Positions 38,594 through 47,116 of a DNA stretch of 64,000 nucleotides are shown here, piece after piece. The position numbers and the translations under genes were made by a program. The notes under the pieces are model-generated. The model ran no database searches, was not told the DNA's origin, and worked only from the letters and a program-made list of their open reading frames with translations. Numbering within the stretch: position 1 is the first letter of the stretch; each line of letters begins with the position of its first letter. This DNA comes from a virus: the IMG/VR virus record IMGVR_UViG_3300027867_000003, positions 20,798-84,797 of that record. The stretch is one strand, 5' to 3'.

Positions 38594-39427
38594 ATGACCG
38601 CTGTTGATAACAGAGCCAAACGGGCGAACGATGTCCAAAGGATCGTGGGCAGCCTTCCGCTATTAGTTGCGGTCGTCGAAAAGACCGTTAAACTAGACGC
38701 TCACGGCTTCGGCATTTGCCCCTTTCATAAGGAAGACACGCCCAGCTTTCACGTCTTTCAAAGCAGTAGGTCCTCTCGTGCCAGATACTATTGCTTTGGA
38801 TGCAACGCCAAGGGCGACATATTCGACTATATATCTCGTATTCATGGAATGGATTTCAATACAGCCCTGGTTAAATTGTCTAGTCCAAATGTCCTAGATC
38901 AGCTGCCGGTTATTTCTCCCTCCCTGGAACCTGCGAAATCCCAGCCCGATGAAACATTGAGAAGTCTCTTAGATATTTCAGTTGAAGAACTGACAGAGCC
39001 TGAGCCTAAGTTACCCGACGATTCAGCTAAAACAATATCTTGTGAATCTGATTGCCCAAGGTATGCAGAAATTCGAGAAGATTATGACCTCCTATTAGGA
39101 GAGTATCATTCTCTCAGAGCCAAATTGAATATAGGGGATTTTCAACCGTCTGTAGAAAAGACACCGGTTCATGTAGATCCGATTCGTGGCCTAGAATGGC
39201 AAATAAGACTATTTATTCATAACTTGGAAAGCGAACAGGTTGAAACTAAGGTGAAGGAACATTACAACAAGATATATATTGAGGCTCTAAACATGGTCCT
39301 TAGTTGGATTCCAGGACAAATATATAATCAGTCAGAGAAGCGTAGTGAAAAGGACAATTCGACAGAAGTGCCAGAACCAAATTTGGAAAGTATTAGATTC
39401 ACCTACGACATCAAGAAAGGCATCTAA
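38594..39427 (+). CDS. CHC2 zinc-finger primase-like protein
   Basis: A 277-residue protein. The zinc finger CPFHKEDTPSFHVF ... YYCFGCNAKGDIFDYI (Cys42, His45, Cys67, Cys70) and the following helix are diagnostic of DnaG-type primase N-termini. The TOPRIM catalytic domain is absent; the rest is acidic and helical. It may recognise initiation sites while another protein supplies catalysis, or be a regulator. GGGAAGGGAAA precedes ATG 38594; the TTG at 38528 is a poorer start. Confidence 0.8.
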   Translation: MTAVDNRAKRANDVQRIVGSLPLLVAVVEKTVKLDAHGFGICPFHKEDTPSFHVFQSSRSSRARYYCFGCNAKGDIFDYISRIHGMDFNTALVKLSSPNVLDQLPVISPSLEPAKSQPDETLRSLLDISVEELTEPEPKLPDDSAKTISCESDCPRYAEIREDYDLLLGEYHSLRAKLNIGDFQPSVEKTPVHVDPIRGLEWQIRLFIHNLESEQVETKVKEHYNKIYIEALNMVLSWIPGQIYNQSEKRSEKDNSTEVPEPNLESIRFTYDIKKGI

Positions 39428-39431
39428 GATC

Positions 39432-40250
39432 GTGCCCACACTCATCCGAACCTCCATAAAAGACCCCTCGCTCGTTGCCCGGGTCTCCCAATTCCTCCAG
39501 GACCTCGGTCTTCCGACCTGGATCACCGAATTGGGCGAGGGAAAGCGGCGTTTAGTCAGCCCCAAGGACCTAGAGGCCATCAGACGGCTCGCTGGGGAGG
39601 GCAGAACGACCCGCGAAATCGCCATCGAAATAGGATTCAAGGCCCCTACTGTCCGGGCCGCAATGATCCGACATAAGATCCCAGCTGGCGTCAGACCCGG
39701 AGGTAGGCCAAAATTCCCCGACAAAGAAATCGAAGCCGCATTAGCTGGGGTGAGGAGCCTAAAAGAAGCGACACGTCGAAGTGGAATTCCTCGGTCAACT
39801 TTGAGCCGCCGGCGCCAAGGAGAGTCAACCTATATTCCTAGAACCGCTATCGACCACCCCGCGGTTGAATCAATCCGAAATCACATAGCCCTAGGTAAAA
39901 CGATCTCTGAGACAGCAAACATCCTAGGCATGAAACGCTCAACTGTAGCTAGGATAATGTCGACTCGGGGAATTAAAAGCCTGAATAAACCCGGCGGCCG
40001 AGCGAGACCAACAGTAGCCGTTCCTCTGCCTAAGAAGTTGAGAACAGCGACTAAATCGAAGCCTCGTCGAACAACCAAGGTGATTCCGATGCCACCTAAG
40101 GTCATTGATCTCGCTGATCGGGAGGCCCTGATTGCAGAGGCCGTTGCAGCTGGTCGTGTAACCCGAATAACCCCGGCTGAGACTGCCGACTACAACACCC
40201 TCGTGGCCCGGTCAAAGGGCCGTGGTTGGAAAAGCAAAGGAATCCGATGA
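39432..40250 (+). CDS. Multi-HTH DNA-binding protein
   Basis: A 272-residue protein with GTG start. Three resolvase/Hin-type helix-turn-helix units are visible: AGEGRTTREIAIEIGFKAPT, LKEATRRSGIPRSTLSRR and GKTISETANILGMKRSTVAR. A very basic linker (KKLRTATKSKPRRTTKV) follows. No recombinase catalytic domain is seen, so a transcription or replication-site binder is likely. It could recognise the direct repeats of the origin region, which is speculation. Confidence 0.75.
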   Translation: MPTLIRTSIKDPSLVARVSQFLQDLGLPTWITELGEGKRRLVSPKDLEAIRRLAGEGRTTREIAIEIGFKAPTVRAAMIRHKIPAGVRPGGRPKFPDKEIEAALAGVRSLKEATRRSGIPRSTLSRRRQGESTYIPRTAIDHPAVESIRNHIALGKTISETANILGMKRSTVARIMSTRGIKSLNKPGGRARPTVAVPLPKKLRTATKSKPRRTTKVIPMPPKVIDLADREALIAEAVAAGRVTRITPAETADYNTLVARSKGRGWKSKGIR

Positions 40251-40603
40251 TGCCCCTTGTAGAATTCCCTGAAGTCGATCCCATTCAATCTGAGATCACT
40301 GAGCCTGAGGTCCTAAGGGCGGCCCGCCAGAGACTTCGAGAACTAACCGCCAACGTCACTCTAGCTGATCTGAGTTCTATTGATGAGAATCTTCGAATCA
40401 TCGCCTATCATCTTCGAAACGCAAGCCGAGAGCCGTGGAAACCCCCGGTTCAAAACAGTCCCCTGAAGTTCATACGGTGCAAAACCTGCGGCAAGGGTCC
40501 GATGGACGCGCCGCTCTATAGAAATCGCCCCGACGCCAATGATTGGAGCTGTCCCGACCATCTTCCACCAGTCCCCGGATTTCGAATCGGTGACCCTCAC
40601 TAG
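40247..40603 (+). CDS. Hypothetical protein with Cys knuckle, 118 aa
   Basis: MMPLVEFPEVDPIQSEITEP, helical body, then CKTCGKGPMDAPLYRNRPDA and CPDHLPP, a likely zinc site. ATG overlaps the previous TGA. Function unknown. Confidence 0.62.
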   Translation: MMPLVEFPEVDPIQSEITEPEVLRAARQRLRELTANVTLADLSSIDENLRIIAYHLRNASREPWKPPVQNSPLKFIRCKTCGKGPMDAPLYRNRPDANDWSCPDHLPPVPGFRIGDPH

Positions 40604-40646
40604 CCCCGCAATCCAGAGTTCATCAAGCAATCGAAAGGAGATTAAG

Positions 40647-41261
40647 ATGCCAATGGACCACAATTCCGATTCCATCGACTCCATCGATGTCGGTCATGGA
40701 AAGATCAGAATCGGTGCCGTGGTTACAATAGTCAACAGACCGGGGCGAAGATACATAGTTTCGTCAATAAATCCGACCTTGCTAACGGCGAACCTAAGTG
40801 ACAACGGCAATGGGTATTATGTCGCCGTTGGGACCTATGATCTAGAGAACCTGAGACCAATAGTAGAGGACCCAAGTATCCTTTGCCTCTGTTATGCGAA
40901 TGGGTGCCCTCACAAAGATGAATGCAACGCTGCTGGCTGTTGCACTGAGGCCCGGCTGACCGGCCGCCCACCACCCCATATAGAGCACGCCCTAAAGCCG
41001 CCTAAATCAACTCGTCCGCCTTTAGTTACCGTCTCCGGCGATGGACAAAAGATCTTCCTATACGACCGAGAGTTATCTCCCGAGAGAGCTAAAGAATTGA
41101 TAGAGGAATTAGAAACTGCAATGCAAAAAGCGCGCCGAAATAGTCGCTTGACCGAGTTAATGCAAAAGGCTGTTAGTGACTTCGAAACTCTGACACGGGA
41201 GCAGCAGGAGAAAATCCTAGAAACGCAGCGCCTGAGTTGGGCCAAACAGATGTTTGACTGA
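40647..41261 (+). CDS. Hypothetical protein, 204 aa
   Basis: Beta-rich N-terminal domain (IRIGAVVTIVNRPGRRYIVS), a Cys cluster (CLCYANGCPHKDECNAAGCC) that could bind metal, then charged helices. GAAAGGAG precedes ATG 40647. Function unknown. Confidence 0.65.
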   Translation: MPMDHNSDSIDSIDVGHGKIRIGAVVTIVNRPGRRYIVSSINPTLLTANLSDNGNGYYVAVGTYDLENLRPIVEDPSILCLCYANGCPHKDECNAAGCCTEARLTGRPPPHIEHALKPPKSTRPPLVTVSGDGQKIFLYDRELSPERAKELIEELETAMQKARRNSRLTELMQKAVSDFETLTREQQEKILETQRLSWAKQMFD

Positions 41262-41280
41262 GAGATGGAGGATCGTCGTC

Positions 41281-41610
41281 ATGGCAAAAATAATTACCGA
41301 AGCCCTAAAGTGCTGCATCTGCCTATCGACGTTCACTAGTATTCGAAGACCCAAGGATCGCCGACCTGTAACCTGCGGTACGCCCAATTGCGTCGCCTTG
41401 GCTCGTGGTCGGCACACCGTTGTCAATGACAGTGAATCTCAGTGGCGTGAATTAAGTTCATGGGGGAATATTGAATTTCCCTCCGATCCCGATCCTGGGG
41501 ACGGAGGTCCATTGAATCTCCCCCTTCCAATCCATAGTTCCTTCCGATCTTTGACAGGGAACTCGAGTCAATTGGCCCTCCAATCCCCCTTAGCAGGAAT
41601 AGAACCATGA
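41281..41610 (+). CDS. Small Cys-containing protein, 109 aa
   Basis: MAKIITEALKCCICLSTFTS and RPVTCGTPNCVALARG form a CxxC...CxxxxC site like the phage zinc-ribbon or HNH-derived knuckles (RxKxCxxxxC). The rest is disordered. GGAGG precedes the ATG. Function unknown. Confidence 0.58.
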   Translation: MAKIITEALKCCICLSTFTSIRRPKDRRPVTCGTPNCVALARGRHTVVNDSESQWRELSSWGNIEFPSDPDPGDGGPLNLPLPIHSSFRSLTGNSSQLALQSPLAGIEP

Positions 41611-41924
41611 CAAAAGATGACGAAATTCGACTCGCCCAAGTGATCCGCGACAAGGGCTCGTTGAGCGAGGACGCCTTTGGCATAGCAGGAGAACTAGCCT
41701 TCGTCCTGAGGCTGCTGCGGGAGGCAACAGAGTGGCGCGACATTGCGACCCTCGACCATCTTTTTGATCTGGTATTGTTGTCCAACAACTTAGACTGTTG
41801 GATCGGCTACCGAAGATTTGGAGAGGATAGCTGGGAATGGGGGACAAACGAGGAGGACATGTCAGACCTCGTGCCTACTAAATGGCTCCCCCTGCCCGCG
41901 CCCCCGAAGGCGCAAGGCCGATGA
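41607..41924 (+). CDS. Hypothetical protein, 105 aa
   Basis: MTKDDEIRLAQVIRDKGSLS, helical, then WIGYRRFGEDSWEWGT. It overlaps both neighbours by four bases. Its 3' end marks the passage from the usual composition to a distinctly GC-rich block. Confidence 0.6.
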   Translation: MTKDDEIRLAQVIRDKGSLSEDAFGIAGELAFVLRLLREATEWRDIATLDHLFDLVLLSNNLDCWIGYRRFGEDSWEWGTNEEDMSDLVPTKWLPLPAPPKAQGR

Positions 41925-42553
41925 CCGAGGAAGAGGCGATCGAGCGGGCCGAATGGGTATGGGCCGAAGAAAGCTGCGTAAGACTCGGTGCTACGATTAA
42001 AAACGGTTGCGTGCAAATCGACATTTGTGACGAGCACGGCAAGCCAATCGCATCTGCAACGGTCGCACCGTATCGGTGGCGACGCATCGCCGCCTACCTC
42101 GCCGCGATGGCCGAAGCGCCGCCGACTTCGTGGACGTGCTTCCATTGTGGTGAGACCTTCACGGATAGCTTGGCCGCACTGGAACATTTCGGGCCTAGTG
42201 GGATGTCGGACGCGGCTTGTCAAATTGACATCAAAGCCTTCCGAGAAATGGAGGAATTTACCGCACGATGCCGTGCCGAGGACAGCGATACGGACCGTGC
42301 CATGTACCGGATGCGGGCCGAGAACACCGTCGCATTACGCCGTGAGGAGGAAGCTGGTTACGCAAAAGGTCTGGCCGATGCCCGCAAAGAACTGGCCGAA
42401 GCACCGCCGAGCGAGGCGGAGGTCGAGAGTGCGCTAGCGGCCTACTTTCCCAACCGAGGCAAGAATGGCTTTTCGCCAGCCGAGAAGGAACACATGCGCG
42501 CCGCCTTCATGGCTGCTCGCCGCGCCCGTTCGCAGGAGATGAAAGATGGCTGA
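41921..42553 (+). CDS. Zinc-finger-containing protein, 210 aa
   Basis: MTEEEAIERAEWVWAEESCV, a small beta region, then CFHCGETFTDSLAALEHFGP, a C2H2-like finger often seen in phage early proteins, followed by a long charged helix (MYRMRAENTVALRREEEAGY). First gene wholly inside the GC-rich block. Function unknown. Confidence 0.65.
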   Translation: MTEEEAIERAEWVWAEESCVRLGATIKNGCVQIDICDEHGKPIASATVAPYRWRRIAAYLAAMAEAPPTSWTCFHCGETFTDSLAALEHFGPSGMSDAACQIDIKAFREMEEFTARCRAEDSDTDRAMYRMRAENTVALRREEEAGYAKGLADARKELAEAPPSEAEVESALAAYFPNRGKNGFSPAEKEHMRAAFMAARRARSQEMKDG

Positions 42554-42716
42554 GCGCGATAGCATCGGCATCTGGCCGTGCCCGGCCTGTGGTGCCGCTA
42601 ACCTCGCTGAAGGCTGGTACAAATGTCTTGAAGATACCGATCACGGTGATTGCGCGCATAACGTCTTAGAAACCCCCTGCCCGAATGACGACTTGTTCGA
42701 CGGAGATGAAAGATGA
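42546..42716 (+). CDS. Zinc-ribbon-like small protein, 56 aa
   Basis: MAERDSIGIWPCPACGAANL, with further Cys/His (CLEDTDHGDCAH). Overlaps both neighbours by a few bases (TGATGA style). Function unknown. Confidence 0.55.
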   Translation: MAERDSIGIWPCPACGAANLAEGWYKCLEDTDHGDCAHNVLETPCPNDDLFDGDER

Positions 42717-43072
42717 CTGACGCCCCGATCGCCGAACAGAAGCTCTCTACACTTCGCAAGGCGCTCACATTGCTAACCTATCGAACCAATGCAGAAAAAG
42801 ACCGTGATTGGGCACTCGCCGAACTCGCCGAACTCGCCGCCCTCGACGCTCCGCCGCAGCCCGACCTCGCGGAGATCGGCATGGAGGAACTACGAAAAGC
42901 GCAAACACCCTATCACGCTTCACGGGAAGCGATGCTCGCCGCCTACGCCGCGATGCTCAAGCGCGACCCGAAGGTGCGGGAGCTGATCGGGGCGGCACAG
43001 GAGTACGCCGATAAAGCTGTATCGACGGATCGCCTCCGCGCCGCCCTCGCAGCCTTGGAGAATGAACCATGA
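42713..43072 (+). CDS. Hypothetical protein, 119 aa
   Basis: MTDAPIAEQKLSTLRKALTL, all-helical with Ala/Glu/Leu-rich repeats (ALAELAELAALDAPP). GGAGATGAAAG precedes the ATG. Function unknown. Confidence 0.6.
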   Translation: MTDAPIAEQKLSTLRKALTLLTYRTNAEKDRDWALAELAELAALDAPPQPDLAEIGMEELRKAQTPYHASREAMLAAYAAMLKRDPKVRELIGAAQEYADKAVSTDRLRAALAALENEP

Positions 43073-43224
43073 CCGACCTCACCCCGGCCGAGATCATCGC
43101 GGCGATCTACCTAGCCGGCTTCCCGTTCCTCTGGGCGCTGCTGTTCCGACGACCGGCCTGCGCGCTGTTCCGCGCCTTCGGGCTGCTATTCGTGGCCGTC
43201 GTGTTATTACTGATACACAGCTGA
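43069..43224 (+). CDS. Small membrane protein, last rightward gene, 51 aa
   Basis: MTDLTPAEIIAAIYLAGFPF, two hydrophobic segments (AGFPFLWALLF and LFVAVVLLLIH). It overlaps the previous gene by four bases and ends 27 bases before the stop of the first leftward gene, so the two arms converge here. Confidence 0.6.
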   Translation: MTDLTPAEIIAAIYLAGFPFLWALLFRRPACALFRAFGLLFVAVVLLLIHS

Positions 43225-43251
43225 CGGAGCAAACATCCGCATGATCGCCGC

Positions 43252-44253
43252 CTAGCGCGCAGCAACCGCCGCCGCCGGCCCCTGTCCCGGAAACCCCGCG
43301 ATCCCGGCGAAGAACTGCTGCGCCGTTAAATCCGCCGGCAGCCCCAGCGAACTCGCCGCAACGATCTGATTGAACGCGACCCGTATCACCAGCGCCCATT
43401 CCCCGCTGGTCCCGGTCGGGAGCGAGGGTTGGCTGACGTTCGCGCCGTTCGTGTCAAGCAAATCCGGCGCTGCGCCGATTGCGACCTGTGTGCCCTCGAT
43501 CGAATTATCCTGCCAAAAGTCGTAACCGATGCAGCCGAGGCCCTCGGCAAAGTACAACTTCTCCAGATTGTACGGCGGATCGGGCGCGCCGAACCAATAG
43601 CTTTCCCCGATCATCACCGGGATTTCGACCGTCCCGACGCCACCCGGCGTCGTCAGCGGCCACATCACGTCGCCGCGCCACAGCGCCCCGAGCGCGGTCC
43701 GTGAACCCGCGGGATCGACCGCACAGGACGGCGCCGCAGTCTCGGCGTTGTTCGGCCACCAGATAGGCAGCGTCGTCCACGCGCCCTCGGGGATGCCGGT
43801 GGCGAACACCGGATAGCGTGCGCCATAGCCCTTCGGCCGCGCTGGACACTGGAGGCCGTTGAAATACTGCAATCCCGGCGTGCCCCACAGCGTCGCGAAC
43901 GCGAAGGCGACGCTGCCGAAGCTGTGCGCCAGGTCGCGCGGAAAATGCCGCCACACGACGTTCATGCTGCCGCAGTCGTTCACCGGATCGGCCTGCGACC
44001 TCCAGCCCCCGTCGCCGAGGTAATCGGTTACGTCGTAGAACGCGTCGACCGGATCGGCGACGGCGACCGTGGCGACGGGATAGACGTGGGCATCGCCACC
44101 ATGAACCGAAGTACCTACCAGCCGAATCCCGAGCGGCGTCTGCGGCCCCGCAGGTTTCGAGCCGGACGCAAACGCGAGTTTGCCGTTGGCGATCGTCGGC
44201 AGGCCCCCGCCGGGTGCCATCCGGGTCGCGAAGTAGTCGGCGAGCTTTAGCAT
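43252..44253 (-). CDS. Hypothetical protein of the lysis/tail block, 333 aa
   Basis: MLKLADYFATRMAPGGGLPT, with many aromatic and Pro residues and Cys pairs (LQCPARPKGYGARYPVFATG). It resembles an extracellular beta-rich protein, perhaps a receptor-binding or virion surface protein; I do not recognise the family. ATG 44253 overlaps the lipoprotein stop (TGATG). The upstream open frame to 45063 is Arg/Pro-rich and not real. GC-rich. Confidence 0.62.
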   Translation of the reverse strand: MLKLADYFATRMAPGGGLPTIANGKLAFASGSKPAGPQTPLGIRLVGTSVHGGDAHVYPVATVAVADPVDAFYDVTDYLGDGGWRSQADPVNDCGSMNVVWRHFPRDLAHSFGSVAFAFATLWGTPGLQYFNGLQCPARPKGYGARYPVFATGIPEGAWTTLPIWWPNNAETAAPSCAVDPAGSRTALGALWRGDVMWPLTTPGGVGTVEIPVMIGESYWFGAPDPPYNLEKLYFAEGLGCIGYDFWQDNSIEGTQVAIGAAPDLLDTNGANVSQPSLPTGTSGEWALVIRVAFNQIVAASSLGLPADLTAQQFFAGIAGFPGQGPAAAVAAR

Positions 44254-44912
44254 CACCGCACGCTCACAACCGGCGGCGGCCGGATGGCCGAAGGCGGCGC
44301 CAGCCGCAGCGATGCCGGGGTCGCACCGCCCCCACCGCTCGCCACCGGGTTCGCGTTGAGCTGGCTTTCGAGCGCCAGCGACTGAATGCCGGCCGGCTGG
44401 CACTGCGCCGCGTAGCCGCCGACGTACATCACCGCTTCGGTCTTGGTCGTCGGTCCGTTCGCCGGCAGCGCCGACAGGTAGGCGTTCTCGGCCTTCTGCA
44501 CCATCGGCCAGACGGCGGCGGGCTGGATGCCCCCGGTCGCGGTGCGGGCCGCGTTTTGCAGGCTTGCCGACACGGCCGGGAACGCGATGCCGGCGATGGC
44601 GGTCGCACCCGCCCCGGCACCCGTCAGCCCCATGACGCCCGACGTGACACCGCCCGCGAGCGTCGTTTCCTGGCTGGCGAGGTTGAGCCCGGCCGCCTGG
44701 TTGACCAGCTTGTTGAAATAGGTCGTACAGTAGCCGTTCGACAATTCGACGCCGGTCGTCAGAATGTCCATCGGCGCGGCGCTGATGCCGGCGATGCTCT
44801 GGCTTTCGGTCTGGATCATTGCCGGAGTCGGCGTCGGCGGCGATTGCGGAACGATGCCACACGCGCCGAGGGCGAACGCCAGCGCGGCGGCGGGGATGAG
44901 GCGGCGGGTCAT
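44253..44912 (-). CDS. Lipoprotein
   Basis: A 219-residue protein whose N-terminus MTRRLIPAAALAFALGACG is a lipoprotein signal with lipobox LGAC (Cys18). The mature part contains small-residue helices (GVTSGVMGLTGAGAGATAIA). It may be the outer-membrane spanin or another surface lipoprotein made during infection. Longer upstream frames lack a signal start and were rejected. Confidence 0.72.
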   Translation of the reverse strand: MTRRLIPAAALAFALGACGIVPQSPPTPTPAMIQTESQSIAGISAAPMDILTTGVELSNGYCTTYFNKLVNQAAGLNLASQETTLAGGVTSGVMGLTGAGAGATAIAGIAFPAVSASLQNAARTATGGIQPAAVWPMVQKAENAYLSALPANGPTTKTEAVMYVGGYAAQCQPAGIQSLALESQLNANPVASGGGGATPASLRLAPPSAIRPPPVVSVR

Positions 44913-45217
44913 GGCTGGGCTCCTGCAGGTGTGACTTGCAACGGCGTAGCGGCATTGGCGCTCGCGACCGCTCCTGCATGTGCCGCGCTCGCCGCCTGGT
45001 GCTTCTGCCACCAGCTCCACGCGACCCCAGCCACGGCCGTTCCGATGCTGATCGCCATTCCACTCAGCATCGCGGCTGTCGAGTCCGTGTTATAGGCCGA
45101 GGCGATGAATCCAGCGCCGGCGGCAGCCGTCAGCGCGTGCCGGATAAGACCCTGGACAATCGGCGCCCACGGCGGGATCGGACTGGAGGGAACGGGAAAG
45201 TTTACGACATCTGCCAT
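44909..45217 (-). CDS. Holin-like membrane protein, 102 aa
   Basis: MADVVNFPVPSSPIPPWAPI, then a helix (IRHALTAAAGAGFIASAY) and a second (MLSGMAISIGTAVAGVAWSW), with an Ala-rich tail. The form resembles Pam3 gp28-type putative holins. It lies near the M15 endolysin and the lipoprotein, supporting a lysis role. GGAGATTGAAAG precedes the ATG. Confidence 0.65.
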   Translation of the reverse strand: MADVVNFPVPSSPIPPWAPIVQGLIRHALTAAAGAGFIASAYNTDSTAAMLSGMAISIGTAVAGVAWSWWQKHQAASAAHAGAVASANAATPLQVTPAGAQP

Positions 45218-45220
45218 CTT

Positions 45221-45322
45221 TCAATCTCCCTCGCCCCGGCCCGCAAAGCCGAGCGCGATGGTTCGGGGATGCGCCATAGACGCAACCGCCGAGGCGAGGA
45301 AGCCAGGGATAGGTTGTGTCAT
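45221..45322 (-). CDS. Small peptide, 33 aa
   Basis: MTQPIPGFLASAVASMAHPR, with GGAG eight bases before the ATG and a good downstream ribosome site in its final codons. Supported only by context; function unknown. Confidence 0.45.
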   Translation of the reverse strand: MTQPIPGFLASAVASMAHPRTIALGFAGRGEGD

Positions 45323-45364
45323 CGCGCCTGCTCCGTTTGCGGCCGGAGATTTCGAGGTTTTATA

Positions 45365-45535
45365 TCACGCCGGCGTCTGTGCCGTCAGCCACTCGGCGAG
45401 CGCCGTTTTCAGCGCATCGACCGCGCCGGCGGCGCCATAGAGTTCGTCGGCGATTCGAGCGACTTCTGGATTTGCCAAGAGCCGCTGCAAAGCCATAGCC
45501 TCAGCGGGTGTCAACGGCATCGTAAAGTCGGCCAT
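45365..45535 (-). CDS. Small helical protein, 56 aa
   Basis: MADFTMPLTPAEAMALQRLL, then helices ending WLTAQTPA. Its ATG overlaps the peptidase stop (TGATG). Function unknown. Confidence 0.58.
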   Translation of the reverse strand: MADFTMPLTPAEAMALQRLLANPEVARIADELYGAAGAVDALKTALAEWLTAQTPA

Positions 45536-46320
45536 CACGCGCCCGCCTTCAGCGCCGCCATCTGCGCTTCCAGCGCTGCCGGCGTTAGGCCGCCCGGCGT
45601 CTTGCCGGTCGCCTCGATCCAACTCGGATCGGCGATGGCATAGCTCTCGTCCGTGAACTTCGCAAAGAAAGCAAAGGTCATCCGGTATTTCTTGCCCCAG
45701 GATATGAAGTCGAAACCGCTGGCATCGTAGCCCGTCAGCACAACCGCGTGGCCGCCGACGATGGAGTTGTCGGCACTCGGGTCCACATCCCATACGGCCG
45801 GCGGTTCCTGTGCCATGATGTAAGCCGGTACGTTGAAACCGATATAGGAGACGCCGCATTCGTAGATCGCCGCCCGTACATCATCGAGCATCCGGGGATC
45901 AACTTCGACGAAGGCGGCGATAAGATGCCTGACCCGCGGCGCCGGCGACGGCTGGATTGGCGCCCCCGTTTTCAGCAGGAAGGTCAGCACATCTTGTTCG
46001 ACACCGCCCTGATCCGTGTTCGGGTCGGCCGGATTATAACCGCACGCCTGTTCGTAGAGCGCCTGTACGTCGCTGTCGGGCTCGGTGATCTCCACCCCGC
46101 GCGCAGCGGCGGTCCATACTTGGATCGCATGATAGACGGCGGCGCAAGTGCAGTCGCCCAGCGTGTCGTTCAGCATTTGCCCCAGACCATCGGCCGGAAG
46201 CGCGCTGGCGTTATCGACCGTTGGCGGCAGTACCGGCACAGGCTTTCCGGCCATCAACGCCGACATATGCGGGATGCTGGAATTGTGAGCGCGCGGCAGG
46301 CGTCCGAGTTTCCTTGTCAT
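45535..46320 (-). CDS. Papain-like (C1/C39-type) cysteine peptidase
   Basis: A 261-residue protein. GDCTCAAVYHAIQVW holds the likely catalytic Cys; GGHAVVLTGYDASGFDFISW holds the catalytic His and the following Trp-Gly motif (SWGKKYR). This domain occurs in phages and bacteria as a putative peptidase, possibly cleaving virion or cell-surface proteins. ATG 46320 follows AGGAAAGGAACC; the longer frame is unsupported. Part of the GC-rich lysis block. Confidence 0.8.
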   Translation of the reverse strand: MTRKLGRLPRAHNSSIPHMSALMAGKPVPVLPPTVDNASALPADGLGQMLNDTLGDCTCAAVYHAIQVWTAAARGVEITEPDSDVQALYEQACGYNPADPNTDQGGVEQDVLTFLLKTGAPIQPSPAPRVRHLIAAFVEVDPRMLDDVRAAIYECGVSYIGFNVPAYIMAQEPPAVWDVDPSADNSIVGGHAVVLTGYDASGFDFISWGKKYRMTFAFFAKFTDESYAIADPSWIEATGKTPGGLTPAALEAQMAALKAGA

Positions 46321-46333
46321 CGAGGTTCCTTTC

Positions 46334-46885
46334 CTATGGACCGGGATCATACCCGACATCGGGATAGAACGTGCCGGCGAATAGCCGGGATTGGTCGGCA
46401 ACCGAACACCGTTGACCATGAACCATGTCAACCAGCCCGGGCCAGTTGCCGCCCCAGCAGAGTTCATGCAGCCGATAGAGCTTGCCCAGAAACGTATAGT
46501 CGCCGCCCCACGACCACAGCATCGTCGGCATCCCGACGACCAACGAGCCGTGCGCCGGATGGTAGCCGCCGAATGTTCGCTGTACCCAATGCACGATGCG
46601 GCGCTCGCGGGTCGCGGGGAGCTGCTTGACCAAATCGACAGCCAGCCCATATCCGTGGCAACCGACCTTCTGTAGTTGCGTCCGTTTTTGCTGGAACAAC
46701 AGTTCCTGTCGGGCCGGGCTGCGGTAGCCCTCGAAAATCGCCAGCGTGATTCCCTTGATCTCCGCATCGGCGATCACAGCCCGCGCGCGGCGTAATGTCT
46801 CGGGCTCGATCAGCGCCGGATCGCGATTAAGGTCGGACGAGAGCCGCGCCGGAGATTTGAGAATAACGTCGGTGTAGAAGCTCAC
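46334..46885 (-). CDS. Endolysin, M15 (VanY-type) peptidase
   Basis: A 183-residue protein with GTG start. FEGYRSPARQELLFQQKR and HGYGLAVDLV are the conserved zinc-peptidase segments of M15 D-Ala-D-Ala carboxypeptidase/L-Ala-D-Glu endopeptidases, and DMVH near the C-terminal third supplies the third ligand. It cleaves cross-linking peptides of peptidoglycan for lysis. No signal peptide, so it needs a holin. Confidence 0.85.
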   Translation of the reverse strand: MSFYTDVILKSPARLSSDLNRDPALIEPETLRRARAVIADAEIKGITLAIFEGYRSPARQELLFQQKRTQLQKVGCHGYGLAVDLVKQLPATRERRIVHWVQRTFGGYHPAHGSLVVGMPTMLWSWGGDYTFLGKLYRLHELCWGGNWPGLVDMVHGQRCSVADQSRLFAGTFYPDVGYDPGP

Positions 46886-46888
46886 GCT

Positions 46889-47116
46889 CTAACTCCCGTC
46901 TGCCGCTTTCGCCGCAGCGATGTTCTGCGCCCGCGCGGCCTTGTCGGGCACCACGCCGCTGCCGTTGCACGACCCGCACAGCGCCGGGAACCGCGACTGC
47001 ACAAATTTCGGGTCAACCGAGCCATCGGGCAGCCTTGGCATCTCGCGCGGCACGACGCCACGGCCGCCGCAAGTGGGGCAGGGCGGTTTATTCACGTTTC
47101 CATGACCCTCATTCAC
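46889..47116 (-). CDS. Small DnaJ-type zinc-finger protein, 75 aa
   Basis: CPTCGGRGVV and CGSCNGSGVV form the CxxCxGxG pairs of a rubredoxin-like zinc site. It overlaps the preceding gene by ATGA. Function unknown. Confidence 0.65.
   Translation of the reverse strand: MNEGHGNVNKPPCPTCGGRGVVPREMPRLPDGSVDPKFVQSRFPALCGSCNGSGVVPDKAARAQNIAAAKAADGS

Noticed and set aside
39432-40250. Serine recombinase or transposase
   Set aside because: Three HTH units are present but there is no catalytic domain with Ser/Arg motifs, so it is called only DNA-binding.
43252-45063. 603-codon minus ORF
   Set aside because: Its N-terminal part is an Arg/Pro-rich shadow of the lipoprotein and holin-like genes; the real start is ATG 44253, overlapping the lipoprotein stop.
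44211-45095. 293-codon plus ORF
   Set aside because: Arg-rich antisense shadow of the lipoprotein and holin-like genes.
45535-46767. 410-codon minus ORF with long N-terminal extension
   Set aside because: The extension overlaps the M15 endolysin in another frame; ATG 46320 has a strong ribosome site and starts the peptidase.
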